Assembly (NCBI GenBank): GCA_963575645.1
Contig: OY754470.1
Coordinates: 24,162,501 to 24,226,500 of the forward strand
DNA: 64,000 nt
Source of the DNA: Xanthostigma xanthostigma
Taxonomy: Eukaryota > Arthropoda > Insecta > Raphidioptera > Raphidiidae
Reading direction: 5' to 3'
Part shown: one piece after another, positions 47,009 through 58,667 of the stretch
How positions within the stretch are numbered: the first letter of the stretch is position 1
How the letters are laid out: each line of letters opens with the position of its first letter
Translations under genes and position numbers: made by a program
The notes under the pieces: model-generated
What the model saw: the letters and a program-made list of their open reading frames with translations, nothing else
Told to the model about the DNA's origin: nothing
The model's database searches: none

Positions 47009-48181
47009 CTAGATGGAAAAGTCGAAAGCAGAACATTTGACTTAGGATGTTTGGACTAGTTAGGAGATAAACATACTAAAAGTCCTTGCCCCTCTGAGGT
47101 ACGCCCGAAGGGGGGGAGCACAAAGAAGGTCCCGTTTTTTGGTTTTTTGCTTTCATCTCGAAAACGGTACGTCGTACGAAATTTTGTTGTAATACATAAT
47201 GAAAGCTGATCAAATTCTCTACAACTTTAGCTTTCACACTTTTTATCTATCTCCAATCTTTGCCTAGCTATGAGCTCCGAAAAATGGTCGAAAAATGATC
47301 GATTTTCAAAAATGTGTTAAATTCTCTGTAGCACATTGTAACAATACGAATTTGTCATAATCATTTCGTATCGCTCATCCAAACTATTAAAAACACCCAC
47401 ACACTATTAAAAAATAACATAAGCTTTAACCTATTGAAGGCCCTCGGCACATTAGGATTATGGGGCCCCTATGACCTTAACAGAGCACTATTTTGTTAGA
47501 ATAGACAAAGAAAATAGATAAACAAGGTTCTAGATTCTAAGTCGAGGAATGTGATATAAAATGCATATATTTAAAAGGATCACGTTCCCAATTTTAACAT
47601 GAAGGACACAAAAAAAATAAGTATATGAAAAATAGTTCACTGATGATTTTTGTTTAAAACAGTTTAGGTACTAAGTATACCATTAAACTAGGGGGTCCCT
47701 ATCGATCGCGGGGCACTGGGCACGTGCCAGAGTGCCCAGTGGGAAAGAGGGCCCTGTGTGGAGGTACTCCCAGCTTATGTTATTTTTTAATAGTGTGTGG
47801 GTGTTTTTAATAGTGTGGATGAGCGATACGAAATGATTTTGACAAATTCGTATTGTTACAATGTGCTACAGAGAATTTAACAAATTTTTGAAAATCGACC
47901 ATTTTTCGGAGCTCATAGCTAGGCAAATATTGGAGATAGATAAAAAGTGTGAAAACTAAAGTTGTAGAGAATTTTATCAGCTTTCATTATGTACTCCAAC
48001 AAAATTTCGTACGACGTACCGTTTTCGAGATGAAAGCAAAATACCAAAAAACGGGACCTTCTTTGTGCTCCCCCCCTTCGGGCGTACCTCGGAGGGGTAA
48101 GGACTTTTAGTATGTTTATCTCCTAACTAGTCCAAACAAAGTTCCTAAGTCAAATGTTCTGCTTTCGACTTTTCCATCTAG
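47009..48181. mobile_element. Giant foldback element, 1.17 kb, arms ~410 bp
   Basis: 47009-47425 and 47770-48181 are inverted copies with only scattered differences. Matching blocks include CTAGATGGAAAAGTCG at the ends, CCCGAAGGGGGGGAGCACAA/TTGTGCTCCCCCCCTTCGGG, CGAAAACGGTACGTCGTACG/CGTACGACGTACCGTTTTCG, and TAGCTATGAGCTCCGAAAAA. The ~345-bp spacer holds a GC-rich hairpin (CACTGGGCACGTGCC...GTGCCCAGTG). No transposase frame. No target duplication was found. Confidence 0.9.
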
Positions 48182-48262
48182 AATTATTCGTTGCTTAAGC
48201 TATTATTCACAGCGTAGACAAGATAAAAAAAAACATGAGTGCGTGAAACCTTTATGCGCGCT

Positions 48263-48607
48263 TCAAGTAAAACTTCTTTAAAGTTAATTAATACTGATAT
48301 TTATTTCTCCTACATACTTATTTTTATTATTTATGAAGTTATTATATTTATATTATAAATAAATGAGTTTCGTCGTCCTCCGCTAGCGCTTTAACTGATC
48401 ACAAAATAGGTTTGCGTCTGTAACATATGTTTCACCTTTTGTTCACGATGGTTTCTACTGACGAGTTTTGATGCTGCCATCTGTGAGATATCCTTATTAC
48501 CACGGTAGCGGAAGCTGCGTAGACTGAAGACTTTACGGAACGTTACTTCCGTTCAAAAAAACATCTGAGTTACTCTTAAGTAGCACCGAAAGAAATTTTA
48601 CTTCAAA
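48263..48607. mobile_element. Element bounded by AAGTAAAACTTCTTTA and AAATTTTACTTC
   Basis: The left end carries AAGTAAAACTTCTTTA and the right end the inverted GAAATTTTACTTC. The right half (TTTTGATGCTGCCATCTGTG; ACATCTGAGTTACTCTTAAG) is shared with 38610-38785. Confidence 0.55.
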
Positions 48608-48642
48608 AATCAAATTAAAATTTTTACTAACTAACGACATAA

Positions 48643-48894
48643 GGGGCCATTCAAGTATTACGTAAGCAGAATTTTAGTAATTTTTGACCCCTCCTCCCTT
48701 TTATCAGCAAAAGTAAGTAAAGCTCTTACCCTTCCCCCGTGTGCTTATTATTAGTATATATTTTTTTAATTTTGTTCAAATTTCTTTATTGTTATAAATA
48801 AATATTGCTGACGTCATCACTATCTAGACCCCCATGTCAACAAAAATAAGACCCCCTCCTCCCTTTAGTGCTTACGTAATACTTAAATAGCCCT
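48643..48894. mobile_element. PIF/Harbinger-like MITE with TAA target duplication
   Basis: The left GGGGCCATTCAAGTATTACG (then TAAGC) and the right GCTTACGTAATACTTAAATA (then GCCCT) are inverted. TAA flanks both sides (48640-48642, 48895-48897), the 3-bp duplication expected for this superfamily. Interior non-coding. Confidence 0.75.
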
Positions 48895-49737
48895 TAATGG
48901 TCATTTAAAAAGTAAAAATAATATGTTATACCAGTCGACTCGTGGATTCGTACGGTCCCTCTTTTTTTTTAAATTGTGTGTAGTTCACGATGGCAACCGA
49001 CCGCCACTGTTACAAGTTCGCCTTAAGAGTGGCGATTCCCGGAGTCGTCGTATGAACAAAGCATACTTTAAGAAAACACGCTCTCCTCTGTGTTCGCTCC
49101 GGCGTTAATATAACGTCAGGAATCGAATATCCTGTCCATGTGTCCTGTATATAAAGAACAGTTTATGAAATGGGTTTATGGTGTAGGACCAACTTTATAA
49201 CTTCATAAGGGATTGACGAATTTGTCATGTTTAAAGAGCCATACAAATTACTATTACTGTAACGACCAAAGCTAAAATGGATTGAGTTGTTTAATATTTT
49301 TTTCAACGTTAAGTTCGATACATACATAGTAACGAAAGCATAAAACATGACTAGAAAGTTTTCTGAAAGGACTATTTATAATCAAAAAAGACAAACAAAT
49401 TGCCTCTGAAAAAGATAAAATAATTGTTCCCTTCGGTTTACAATTACCTTCCCTACCTGATTGATAACCTCTTTTTTTAAGAATATTAAAAATGTAATAT
49501 ATTCAAAAAAAATTTTTTTAATAAATTTACGAATAACTCAACACTCAAAGAAAAATTTAATTACTTGCGGGTCATCAATTTATTTCAAAACATTTTGTTA
49601 TACAGATGTAAATCCATTTATACATTTTAATAAACAGTGAGAAAGCAATAAAACCGGAAGAAATAGCATTATTTTGTTAGAGTGTCAAAAAATTTAATGT
49701 AACTATCAAACGTGTAGAGGGTAGACGCATCTAAACA
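48895..49737. other. Intronic sequence, no gene seen
   Basis: No supported feature. Confidence 0.35.
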
Positions 49738-49745
49738 CAAAATAT

Positions 49746-50101
49746 TAGTGTCCGACCGAAGTTTCGGCCAAAATACCCACCTTCGACGAGACCTTCGAAG
49801 GTTTCTAACAAGCGCCGAAATTGTACGAACTGTTACGAATGAGCGAGAGCGCGATGGACGTTGCGACATCAAGAGACGATCAAAATTTTTTTTTTTATAT
49901 TTTATATTGTATAGTCAATGTTAACCTTAAATTTAAAAGTTTTATAATCATTTATATTATTAATTATAGTTTGTAGCAGTTGTAGCCAATATTATTTAAA
50001 CTGAATTTCTTAGAGTTTTTCAATATTCGGTTTCGGCCGAAGGTTATAGCGATAGCCGATTAATCGACTTCGGCCAGAAATCGACCTTCGGTCGGACACT
50101 G
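49746..50101. mobile_element. hAT-type MITE with perfect 8-bp target duplication
   Basis: The ends TAGTGTCCGACCGAAG and CTTCGGTCGGACACTG are inverted. They are flanked by CAAAATAT at 49738-49745 and again at 50102-50109, a perfect 8-bp duplication. The inner arms repeat TTCGGCC/GGCCGAA motifs. Interior non-coding. Confidence 0.9.
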
Positions 50102-50109
50102 CAAAATAT

Positions 50110-53100
50110 CCATTTCATGAAATGTCTAGACATACACATTTCCTAAATTATACAGTTACACTCAATGTTTGCGATTTCACTTTTTTAACTATACTTTAAG
50201 CTCTTAAAAAATAAAATAATAGCACCGATCATCAGGATCAAATCTACGACATTTAAGTTACGAGGCAATTGTTCTCCCTCTCCGCCAACTTAGCTTGATG
50301 TTCTACAGCCAGTTTTAATAGTATACGTACGTACATTGTGACACGTTCGTTGTAATTTCAATCTCAAAAATCAATTTTACTCTGCCGTGCCAAAAGGAAT
50401 TTTACTTTAATAAATTTTGAGTTCCAAGGGTACATGTGCATAATAAGTAACAAACAGATAAGTTCTGCTTACTCGTTAAATCTTTGGAATGCGTGCCTCG
50501 TTTGAATTTTTTTGTTTTTTCACGCTAAATTGCTTCAATCCCTAACCTATATTCTTAGAAAGCAATCTCATAGCCCTTTTTTCATCCAGTAGCGACGACG
50601 CGCATCATCGTCCTCCCTTCTCTAAAGTCAGATACTGGTTTGGAATATCAATTGCTTTTTGATCTCTCCCTGTTGCCGCTCTCTTTTCTAAATACAATTT
50701 ACAATATATTTTATGTGAGGTGTAAAATCGTTTTTAACGTACAGTGGATCATTTTGTAAGTACTGTTCATCCTGGTCTTTTGCACGAAAGGACCCCGCAA
50801 AAACCTTATGGGATTTGGTTCTCGGTTAAATTGATCGAAAATGGTGTTATTTTATAGTTTAAAGGTCACTAAGAAAAAGTGTTCATGGACGCATAGTCTA
50901 AAAACCAATAGATTTTTAGCTACAGATATGTTTAGCGAAATTTTAGATATAGGGATATCCATAAATATTCGCGGGAGTCCATGAATTCACTCCTGAAAAT
51001 ACAGATATAGAAATATTGACTTCTGACCCTACATTTAAAGACAATAAAGCAGATTACTTTTATTGTTCAGTTTTTTTTTTAATAGAGATCGAGACAAGTT
51101 TGCTAAGCTCTAACGTCTAAAAGGCCCGAAGGTGGGAAATACTAAATTCTAAAGCATTTCTTGAGGCAATTCCATTGGTTAAATTGATACGACATTAAGT
51201 TAATTGTTAAACACCACTGGATTCTGTGTATAATCCTATACGGATCCAGACAATGATCCTATGTAATACATACTTTTCACTTGTTCTACGGATCCCTGAC
51301 CTTTTCAAAGGTTAACGCTTGATGTGCCCCCATCTCTTCTATTATGGTGTAAGTAATACGTGTTCCTTCTAATGAAAAATAATTGTCTTTGTGTCTGGAT
51401 GTTTGCAATAACTTTTCTCTGTTCATTGTTAGTTAGTTAAGGGTTGCTAGTGCTTCTATGCTTGTCATAGAAACACAGATTTATACAGTATAAAAATACA
51501 CAGTCGACATTAACTGGGTTTAGGGTTGATAAATGATTATACTTTTTTTGTAAGCAGTTGTTTTTAAAGGTTGTATATTTTTTATTTGAAACAACTACTG
51601 CCCCGTTTGGTTGGGAGTAAGATCGTCGTTTTATGGGAAGACCTTCCGTTTGTGTGCTTTAGTTGAAGGCGACATCTAGAGAACAGTATGAAAATTAATT
51701 ACTAATCTAGTTACTATAGTATTTCGTTAGATGACAGGGCGTGACGCTTGCTTTGTGCATGCATTGGTTTATAACTTGGCTTTTGTTAAAGGCGACAACT
51801 AGATGACAGGGCAAAATTTAGTTACAGGGTGAAATTTAGTTACAAGCTGATATTTAGTTACTACAATTTCGTTAGTTAATCGGACGAAATTAAGTCACTA
51901 AAATTTTGCCAATTAGATATAAAATAGGTTAAGTCAATTTTGAAACTTAATTTTAAATCGCGGCTATAAATATTTAATCTACGCAAAGTTATAGATTATA
52001 GCGATATAAAAACCTAAATCTATTTGAGCTAATAAAATGAAGATGATTTGACCCTAAACATTTCCACAAAATTGCAAAAGGGTGCAAATTCGAGAGAACA
52101 TTTATATAAATATGATACACAATCTGTCAAAATTGTACCTTCGTGCGATAACTGGAACTTGTTAAAAAACGTCAAAAAAGAGTTAAAAAAACTGTGTTTC
52201 ATCAGTTTTTTACTTGTATCTCCAGAACAGTTAGATTAAGTTAGATGTTGTTAAAGAGATAATGATTCGTGAAAAAGTCTTTAAAAATAATTGTCCACCT
52301 ATTGTCAAAATTTAATAAAAAATTATTTTAATGTCTAAAAACGCGCAACATTTAAAAATAAGAAAAATTATCAATTATTTGAATTTTTCTACTTTTATTG
52401 ATTTTTAAAAACCGGGCCAAAATTGTCTTTTATCTGCTCCGAGTTCTTTCAACTTTCGAATCAGTGGAAACTGAGTTCCTCATTTTACTCGTCTGTATTA
52501 CAAAAAAAAAAATCTTTTTTTTTTAATCGTAAAAAACAAAATGTGACAACTGTGACAACCCTGAGTGAAGTTTAAGCTCCGAGCGAAGAGGAACACATAA
52601 CTAGATTAAAAGCACAAAGAATTATTACTTTACTGACACATTTTACTTTCTCTAACGTGATCTTTGTACTAAAATATGTAATATAGTAGTATTAAATGTC
52701 GTATTAATTCATTCTGAAGTGGCGACGCTACGTTTCAAGTACTGCGAATTGTTCTCTGTCAACATTACCATTATTTGCTCGTTCTTTTTTCCAGAGAATT
52801 TTTTATAGTTCAACTGCTTTGAAAAAATTCTTTGTTTTTCTTTCATTTATTCGTCAAAAATTCCGTTCGTTCTTTAGTGAAATATGCATATATAAATATT
52901 TCTACTTGTCAATGTTAATCCTTTGTTCATTTTCCAAGATTTAAAAAAAATGAATAATAGAACAAAGTTTTCCTGAAGGTTGACGCTTGTCTAAAGACAG
53001 ACCTTCGTTATTTGCAACCGCGGCGGAAGATGAATCTTCACAAACGCGTTAAAGACAGGTCTTAAAATCGGCGATTACCTAAACGGAAATGACTTGAAAA

Positions 53101-53220
53101 TTTGATAAACGGCTGTTCGCACCTTTCAGTTAAAATTTCAGGATTATTAATTCAAATTGACCTAAAAATGGTTTCATTATAAAGAACAGAAACTCCTCTT
53201 TTCAAAAAGCTACAATTTGT
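50110..53220. other. Intronic sequence, no supported gene
   Basis: 51780-51910 (GAAATTTAGTTACAAGCTGA; GTTAGTTAATCGGACGAAAT) is related in inverse to the tandem unit at 18441-18570. The rest shows only short frames. Confidence 0.4.
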
Positions 53221-53225
53221 GTGTA

Positions 53226-53370
53226 CAGTGTAAACTCCATTTAGCGTTACTCGATATAACGATAAACTCTTTAAAACGTTGAAATTACTTAACTCTAGTT
53301 GGTTTACCTTGTTTCTCATACAACGATACACTAAATGACGACACACCCACTCTAAATAACGACAGCATTA
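53226..53370 (+). mobile_element. Single end of a pogo/Tigger-like element
   Basis: CAGTGTAAACTCCATTTAGC followed by GTTACTCGATATAACGATAA has the form of pogo-type inverted repeats. The opposite end was not found, so this is a truncated copy. Confidence 0.5.
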
Positions 53371-53946
53371 CGTCATCATTAAGCAATAAACAGTACTTGT
53401 TTGTTATTTCGTTGCTTTGTTGTCGGTATCATGCGTACCTACCTAAGATTCTAAGAAATTCGCTCTTTTGTTTGTTGGGACTATCTTTCATATGTTTAGC
53501 TCAGCTGCTTGTCGATAAGTTCTCATATTCTTAGTTGCAAACTGTGAACATTTAAAATCTTTGCGTATTGACGAAAAAGTTTTATTAATTGTTGTAAATT
53601 TTAAATATTATGAGTAAAAAGTTATAGTAAAAAAATATTAATGGCTTATTTCTTCTCTCCGTGTAGCGGTGTGTGCAATAGAGATTCAATAACTAACGTA
53701 TGTGTATGAATTCGTGATAAAAAAAGCTACAATTGTGAGCACAAAAGCAATAAAATCAATGTGACGAAACGTCCATAACAAATGTTCAGTTATGTATTTG
53801 TATAAAGCAGGGAGAATATTTGTTGTCGACCGATTTGGGTGTTGGCCGTGTCATTGTGTTTGCATATAGCGCACAAATTATATACAAGATGTTGCATAAA
53901 ACAAGCAAGGGTTTATTTGTAGTTTACAAAACTGAAATCAGTATAC
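53371..53946. other. Intronic sequence, no gene seen
   Basis: No supported feature. Confidence 0.35.
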
Positions 53947-53954
53947 CATATTGT

Positions 53955-54410
53955 CAGTGCCGGATTAAGACTCCTTGATGCCCTAAGCATTTCTTAGTTA
54001 CTATGGGTTCCATCTATAAGTTTACAAAAAAATCAAATTGATAGAAAAAAGTAACAATCAATGCTCTCATTAAAAATTTGGCTGTCTATACAATCTAACC
54101 TTAGGCATTTTTATACAATTAATAGAAAAAAAGTTTCAAAACTTTAAAATTACAAAAATTGAACCCTTAAGAAATAATGTTTTTTTCGTTTTCAATTTCA
54201 AAAATAAATTATTATTTATTTTTAACTTGTATACTTCTAAACACATACCAGTATAGATCAAATTGTTGAGAACATGACAAAATGAATAAAAAATTGTTGA
54301 CACGCGGTTTAGTGAGGTACTTTTCATTTCTGAGTTGTGTTTCTTGGTGCCCCCTGAGACGTGATGCCCTAAGCAATTGCTGAATTTGCTTATAGGTTAA
54401 TCCGGCACTG
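53955..54410. mobile_element. hAT-type MITE (CAGTGCCGGATTAA ends) with 8-bp target duplication
   Basis: The ends CAGTGCCGGATTAAG and TTAATCCGGCACTG are inverted. The flanks CATATTGT (53947-53954) and CATATCGT (54411-54418) agree at 7 of 8 positions. GATGCCCTAAGCA occurs near both ends. Interior AT-rich and non-coding. Confidence 0.85.
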
Positions 54411-54480
54411 CATATCGTACATATTCTACGATATTAATATTTTGTCGTCCGTCATCATTACTGATTAATGCGCGTCTTGA

Positions 54481-54983
54481 TCTCCCGACAAAATATCATC
54501 TTGACTAAATATCCTACGGGCAAAATATCCCCCGACATAATAACAATTACGGGGTCGTGTCGACGCGATGTTGTTTTTTTGCGCAGTGAAAAGGGAAACG
54601 CGTTTGAGGGGAGTTCTTTGAAAAATAATTACGGGGTCGTATCGATGCGATGGCGTTTTTTTTGCGCAGTGAAAAGGAAAGGGCGTTTGGGGGAAGTTCT
54701 TTAAAAAACAATTACGGGGTCGTGTCAACGCGATGGTGTTTTTTGCGCAGTGAAAAGAGGAACGCGTTTGAGGGGAGTTCTTTCAAAAAAAATTACGGGG
54801 TCGTATCGATGCGACGGCGTTTTTTTTTGCGCAGTGAAAAGGGAAGGGCGTTTGGGAGAAGTTCTTTAAAAAACAATTACGGGGTCGTGTATACAAAGTG
54901 AGATAGTAATACAATAATTCTACACCAGTTTTGCTGATATTTTGTCGGAAGACATTTCGTCCGTAGGATATTTTCTCGGGAGA
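54481..54983. mobile_element. TIR element housing an 82-bp minisatellite
   Basis: The left TCTCCCGACAAAATATC and the right GATATTTTCTCGGGAGA are inverted ends. The inner CCTACGGGCAAAATATC/GACATTTCGTCCGTAGG blocks are also related. TGA borders both ends, a possible 3-bp duplication. The centre is a tandem array (next entry). No transposase. Confidence 0.7.
54546..54895 (+). repeat. Tandem repeat, four units of 81-84 bp
   Basis: Units start with ATTACGGGGTCGT at 54546, 54628, 54711, 54792 and again at 54876 (partial). Each contains TTTTTTGCGCAGTGAAAAG and a GGAGTTCTTT or GAAGTTCTTT end. Units 1 and 3 share AACGCGTTTGAGGGGAGTT, units 2 and 4 GGGCGTTTGGG, so the true period is a ~165-bp dimer. 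Long open frames on both strands arise from the repeat and are not genes. Confidence 0.9.
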
Positions 54984-55585
54984 TGAAAACGAGCGGAATC
55001 CTTCACGGCGTGTAAAATAATTAAACTAACATGCTGGTTTTTTGATTGGCTGTGGAGTTCACTACTTACCGCGTCTAAAGAAGTTTCACTGCAAAAACTG
55101 TAATTGTGTCATCATCTTACGACCATTCTCACATGCTTTCTACAACCCAGCATAAGCGTCGGTTAGTACTAAACGTAAAAACGATCACCTATTTACAAAA
55201 TTGTTGTCTGTAACTAAGGTTATTACATCTCCATTTGATATGTAAAATTTTGTGTCAGCTTGTATAATACGGTACAGACACATCTAAAGGTGATTGGGGC
55301 ACAGAGTTGCATCAAGGCATCAATAAACGGTAGTTTCAATTGGGTCGAACTACTGACGTCACCCCATTCACTTAGATGGAGTATCTAAGGCTATTAGCGA
55401 AAGCCATTTCAAGTTTCCATTAAGTACTTGTAGCGACCATTTCTACACTACTGCCAACACAACAGCGTGCGTATCAAAAGTCTAAACAATAAAAATCTAG
55501 TTTAATCGTTTTACGGCATTTTTCAAAAACAAGGATTTTTGTTGAGAAGTTTTTACCACTTCAACAACTTATCTTTATAATTAAA
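54984..55585. other. Intronic sequence, no gene seen
   Basis: AAAGAAGTTTCACT near 55079-55092 is a solo end of the AAGTGAAACTTCTTTA family. Nothing else supported. Confidence 0.4.
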
Positions 55586-56130
55586 CTAGCTGTACCCGGT
55601 CACGGGTTGCTGTGGCTCAGTCTTGTTTAATAAAAAAGAAAGAAATGAGAAAGCACACGTTTCTAATATCTTTAATTTCACAATGCTTGTCGGCATACAC
55701 TATTTTTTGTTGTTCTATTGTCTGTGGAAATGTAAAGACTCTCCGGTTTGCCAACTCTAAAACATGCAACATATAATTGTCCATGTGAGAAACAATCCGT
55801 ATCTTGATAAAATGTCATGTGTTTGCATGCGTTTCTGTTACGCTCAACATATGGCGCTCCCATTTCCGTAAAATATTTAATATAGCGTGTGTTGCTTTAA
55901 CGTTCCACAGATGGTTTTGTTTTTTACCTGACACAGATGTGACATCTATATAATAAGTATTTAAACACGCGCTTTTATTTTAACGCGATAATATATAACC
56001 CTATATCCATCCCGAAGGCTCATTCTAAATAGTAGTGCAAGAATTTTTCAAATAGGTGCAGTGGTTCCGGAGATTACCCTCTACATACACACAAACTCAC
56101 TAAATTCGCACTCTATAATATTAGTATAGA
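55586..56130 (-). mobile_element. Non-autonomous Helitron (minus strand)
   Basis: In minus orientation it starts TCTATACTAATATTATAGAG and ends GACCGGGTACAGCTAG, flanked by A and T. The interior block TTATTTTAACGCGATAATA and the segment GGTTCCGGAGATTACCCTCT are shared with the copy at 62526-63413. No Rep/helicase coding. Confidence 0.75.
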
Positions 56131-57451
56131 TAACAATAGCTTCTGGAAAGGTGTCACATAACGATTTGTCGATGAAAAGCTATCTAGGATGTTTAGGTCG
56201 CGGAATTCTACGGTGTTCCGTGTTGCATCGATATTTTTATGTGCTTTCGTGTAACGCGCTCAAGAATACTTTCTTTTTGTATGCGATCACGCAATACAGC
56301 ATCTTACGTTGTATATTGTTTTGCGTGATACGGAATGGAAAATTAGATTTTACTACGTCAGATATATTACGACTGCAAATTTTTACATTCCAAAGATTGC
56401 TTTTTATGATAAAACTTTTTTGTGTTTTAAACAAGGTCGCCAACTGTCAGGGTCATAAAATGGGTAATTAAAGCTCTACAGGCCAGTGCGTTTTTTATGA
56501 ATGAACAGTGCAATAAGTAATTATCTCATTTTATCTCGACAAAAACCAACTTCGAATATACTGTTCACAATGTCATTATAATTTTTACTATAAATATCAG
56601 GTTTCTTGAACATGTTTCCGTTTTTATAATTATCAATAATAAGTAGTAACCGTCTTGTTGCTCTATATTTATGAATGCAACTTTTTTTAAACACAATTAC
56701 TGTTTAATCTTACAAATAAATAAAATTGAAGTGTCTGTAATGTCAAAATAACAGCTTTTTACTAAATGCATATGAAAGTATTATACGGTACTAATAACAA
56801 AAAGACAATTTTTAAAATGTTGGTCTGTCTGTCTGTTAGTTCCGGCTAATCTCCGAAACAACTGGACCGATTTTGACGGGACTTTAGCTGATGTTATAAG
56901 GAATAACCTAGACTACTTCTAGTTGAGAAAAAGAAAAAAATTAAAACCTATGCGGACAAAGTCGCGGGTAACAGGTAGTTTGAAAAATAAAAGTGAATCG
57001 TAATTATTGTTTTTCCAAAGCCTGCTCATAACAAATCATCTAATTTGTAACGTTAAAAATCGATCTTTCAACCCTTTAAATCTACTTATCGCGATTCTGA
57101 CATCCTATTGCACGTACGTCACACCCTTTCAATTGACACGCCTTTCGTCGAAATCGGTTCAGCAGTTTAGGAGTAGATACCCGTACAAAAAAAATGCTTG
57201 CCTATTAATATAAAGGTCATTTCATATTAAATCAGCACCCTGTAAGTAAAATTTTATTATTAAAGCCTGAAAAGAATTAGAATCATTATTTAAAAAGTAT
57301 TAACAAAAAAATGCCGGGAAATGTGAAAACGTCGCTTTGATATTAATTTTGAAAAGAAATTGTTTTATTAAATTCAAATTTTTATAAATTCAATGTTGTT
57401 AGTAGTAGTAGTTTTGTTCCAAAAATATGTATATAACGAGATTTAATTTGT
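56131..57451. other. Intronic sequence with Helitron-like scraps
   Basis: 56815-56985 (AACTGGACCGATTTTGACGG; GACAAAGTCGCGGGTAACAG) and 57110-57200 resemble Helitron family interiors and 3' ends but have no intact TC/CTAG borders. The 106-codon frame at 56151-56471 has no domain. Confidence 0.45.
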
Positions 57452-57566
57452 TTGAGGAACAATTGAAAAATAAGCTTGTGGACAACGTTTCTAAAACTAT
57501 ATTTCCATCCTCAGGGCCACAAGTGATACTTTGGTCGAGCTTATTTTTCAATTATTCCTCAACCAA
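57452..57566. repeat. Small inverted repeat (~25-bp arms)
   Basis: GAGGAACAATTGAAAAATAAGCT and AGCTTATTTTTCAATTATTC pair around about 60 bp. It sits immediately next to the larger inverted pair at 57574. Confidence 0.7.
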
Positions 57567-57643
57567 ATGAAATCTCTTCAATAAATAAAATTATCGACCA
57601 ATTTTTCAGACAAATATATTAACAAAAAATATATAAATACATT

Positions 57644-57674
57644 GACGTTTCGGTACGGATTTGGTCCTCTTCAG
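57644..57674 (-). ncRNA. Hammerhead-ribozyme-like core, copy C
   Basis: Minus strand reads CTGAAGA-GGACC-AAATCC-GTACC-GAAACGTC. The spacing matches CUGANGA-stem II-GAAA exactly. Stem II has two central mismatches or a bulge. A stem I of ACA..TT upstream with AATGT downstream is possible. Confidence 0.55.
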
Positions 57675-57814
57675 AAATATGTAATCTAAAAATATAAAAA
57701 TGAATTAGTATCTACTTATTCTACAATAGAATTAAGACTGAATTTTTTAAATAATAATTCTATTTTAAAATAAGTAGACACTAATTCATTTTTATATTTT
57801 TAGATTACATATTT

Positions 57815-57846
57815 CTGAAGAAGAACCAAATCCGGACCGAAACGTC
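57815..57846 (+). ncRNA. Hammerhead-ribozyme-like core, copy D
   Basis: Plus strand reads CTGAAGA-A-GAACC-AAATCC-GGACC-GAAACGTC. The conserved core bases are intact. Stem II has two mismatches and there is one extra A before it. Confidence 0.5.
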
Positions 57847-57920
57847 AATGTATTAATTTATATATTTTTTGTTAATATATTTGTCTGAAAAATTGGTCGA
57901 TAATTTTATTTATTGAAGAG

Positions 57921-58667
57921 TTCTAATCAGACGTTAATCAAAGATTCAAATGAAATCTCCTTCAATAAATACAAAACGGATCACTTTCTAAAATAGGTGT
58001 CCAATTAATTTTTTATATAATGTATCTAAGACTAATGGCGGTATTTACGCTATTTTTTTAATTAAATATAAACTGTTTACCCATTAATTCTGAAGTTAAA
58101 ATAACTTCAGGATTCTATATTTACATTTATTATATAGTAAAATTTTAAGCAAGTTAGTAATGAAAACAAAATTCAGAAAAACGTTTACCTATCAAATTAC
58201 ATTTGCTGAACTCCCGCAGTTAATTTTGAAACAACACAATTTGAAATATTGTTAGTTGGGAACTTCTAGGCTATGCGATCTAAATTTTTTAAACTATGAA
58301 AAACCGTTTCCTGACGATGACATATTGTCAACGAAAAAATATGGCGAAGTCAGGTCGAGCTTAGAAAAACTGACCTAGTAACGATTTGAGGAACTTGGTC
58401 GAACATTAAACAGATATTGACTGCGCCATGGAAAAGGTGTAACGGTGACAGAAGTGGGATTTGAACTCTACAAATGTTCCGCCGAGGAGCGGGGAGAGTG
58501 CGGGATCGATACAGAATACCGTGACCTAGTTGAACGACTTGATGCGAAATGACTCGATGCAAAACGAACAGTTACACTCTCCTTTCTGACTACAGTCGCG
58601 CTCCGATAATCGCAAACCCGTTCAAAATATTACATTTTCTACAGAATATTTACAGTGCGTCGGTGGC
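57921..58667. other. Intronic sequence, possible SINE remnant
   Basis: At about 58440-58480 the minus strand contains AGAGTTCAAATCCCACTTC, close to a tRNA T-arm/B box, within a GC-richer patch (58340-58570). No matching A box could be fixed, so a SINE is only suspected. Confidence 0.35.

Larger units (their letters stand above)
57574..57920. mobile_element. Inverted terminal-repeat pair of Penelope-like type with two hammerhead-like cores
   Basis: Arms of about 147 bp are inverted copies (CTCTTCAATAAATAAAATTA to TTTTATTTATTGAAGAG). Each contains a CTGAAGA...GAAACGTC core, one per strand. No reverse transcriptase or GIY-YIG frame between or beside them, so it is a non-autonomous or collapsed element. 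Confidence 0.7.

Noticed and set aside
53760-53775. GAAACGTC near 53.77 kb as a possible ribozyme core
   Set aside because: The upstream sequence lacks CTGANGA and a closing stem.
54465-54901. Long repetitive open frames on both strands (FLRSEKGNAFEGSS-like)
   Set aside because: Produced by the 82-bp tandem repeat, whose unit lengths (81-84) are not all multiples of three; no homology and antisense frames equally long.
56151-56471. 106-codon plus-strand frame
   Set aside because: No domain, antisense frame also open, repeat-rich surroundings.
58340-58570. Possible SINE or coding fragment (70-codon minus frame)
   Set aside because: Only a B-box-like word is present; no A box, tail or domain to support either reading.
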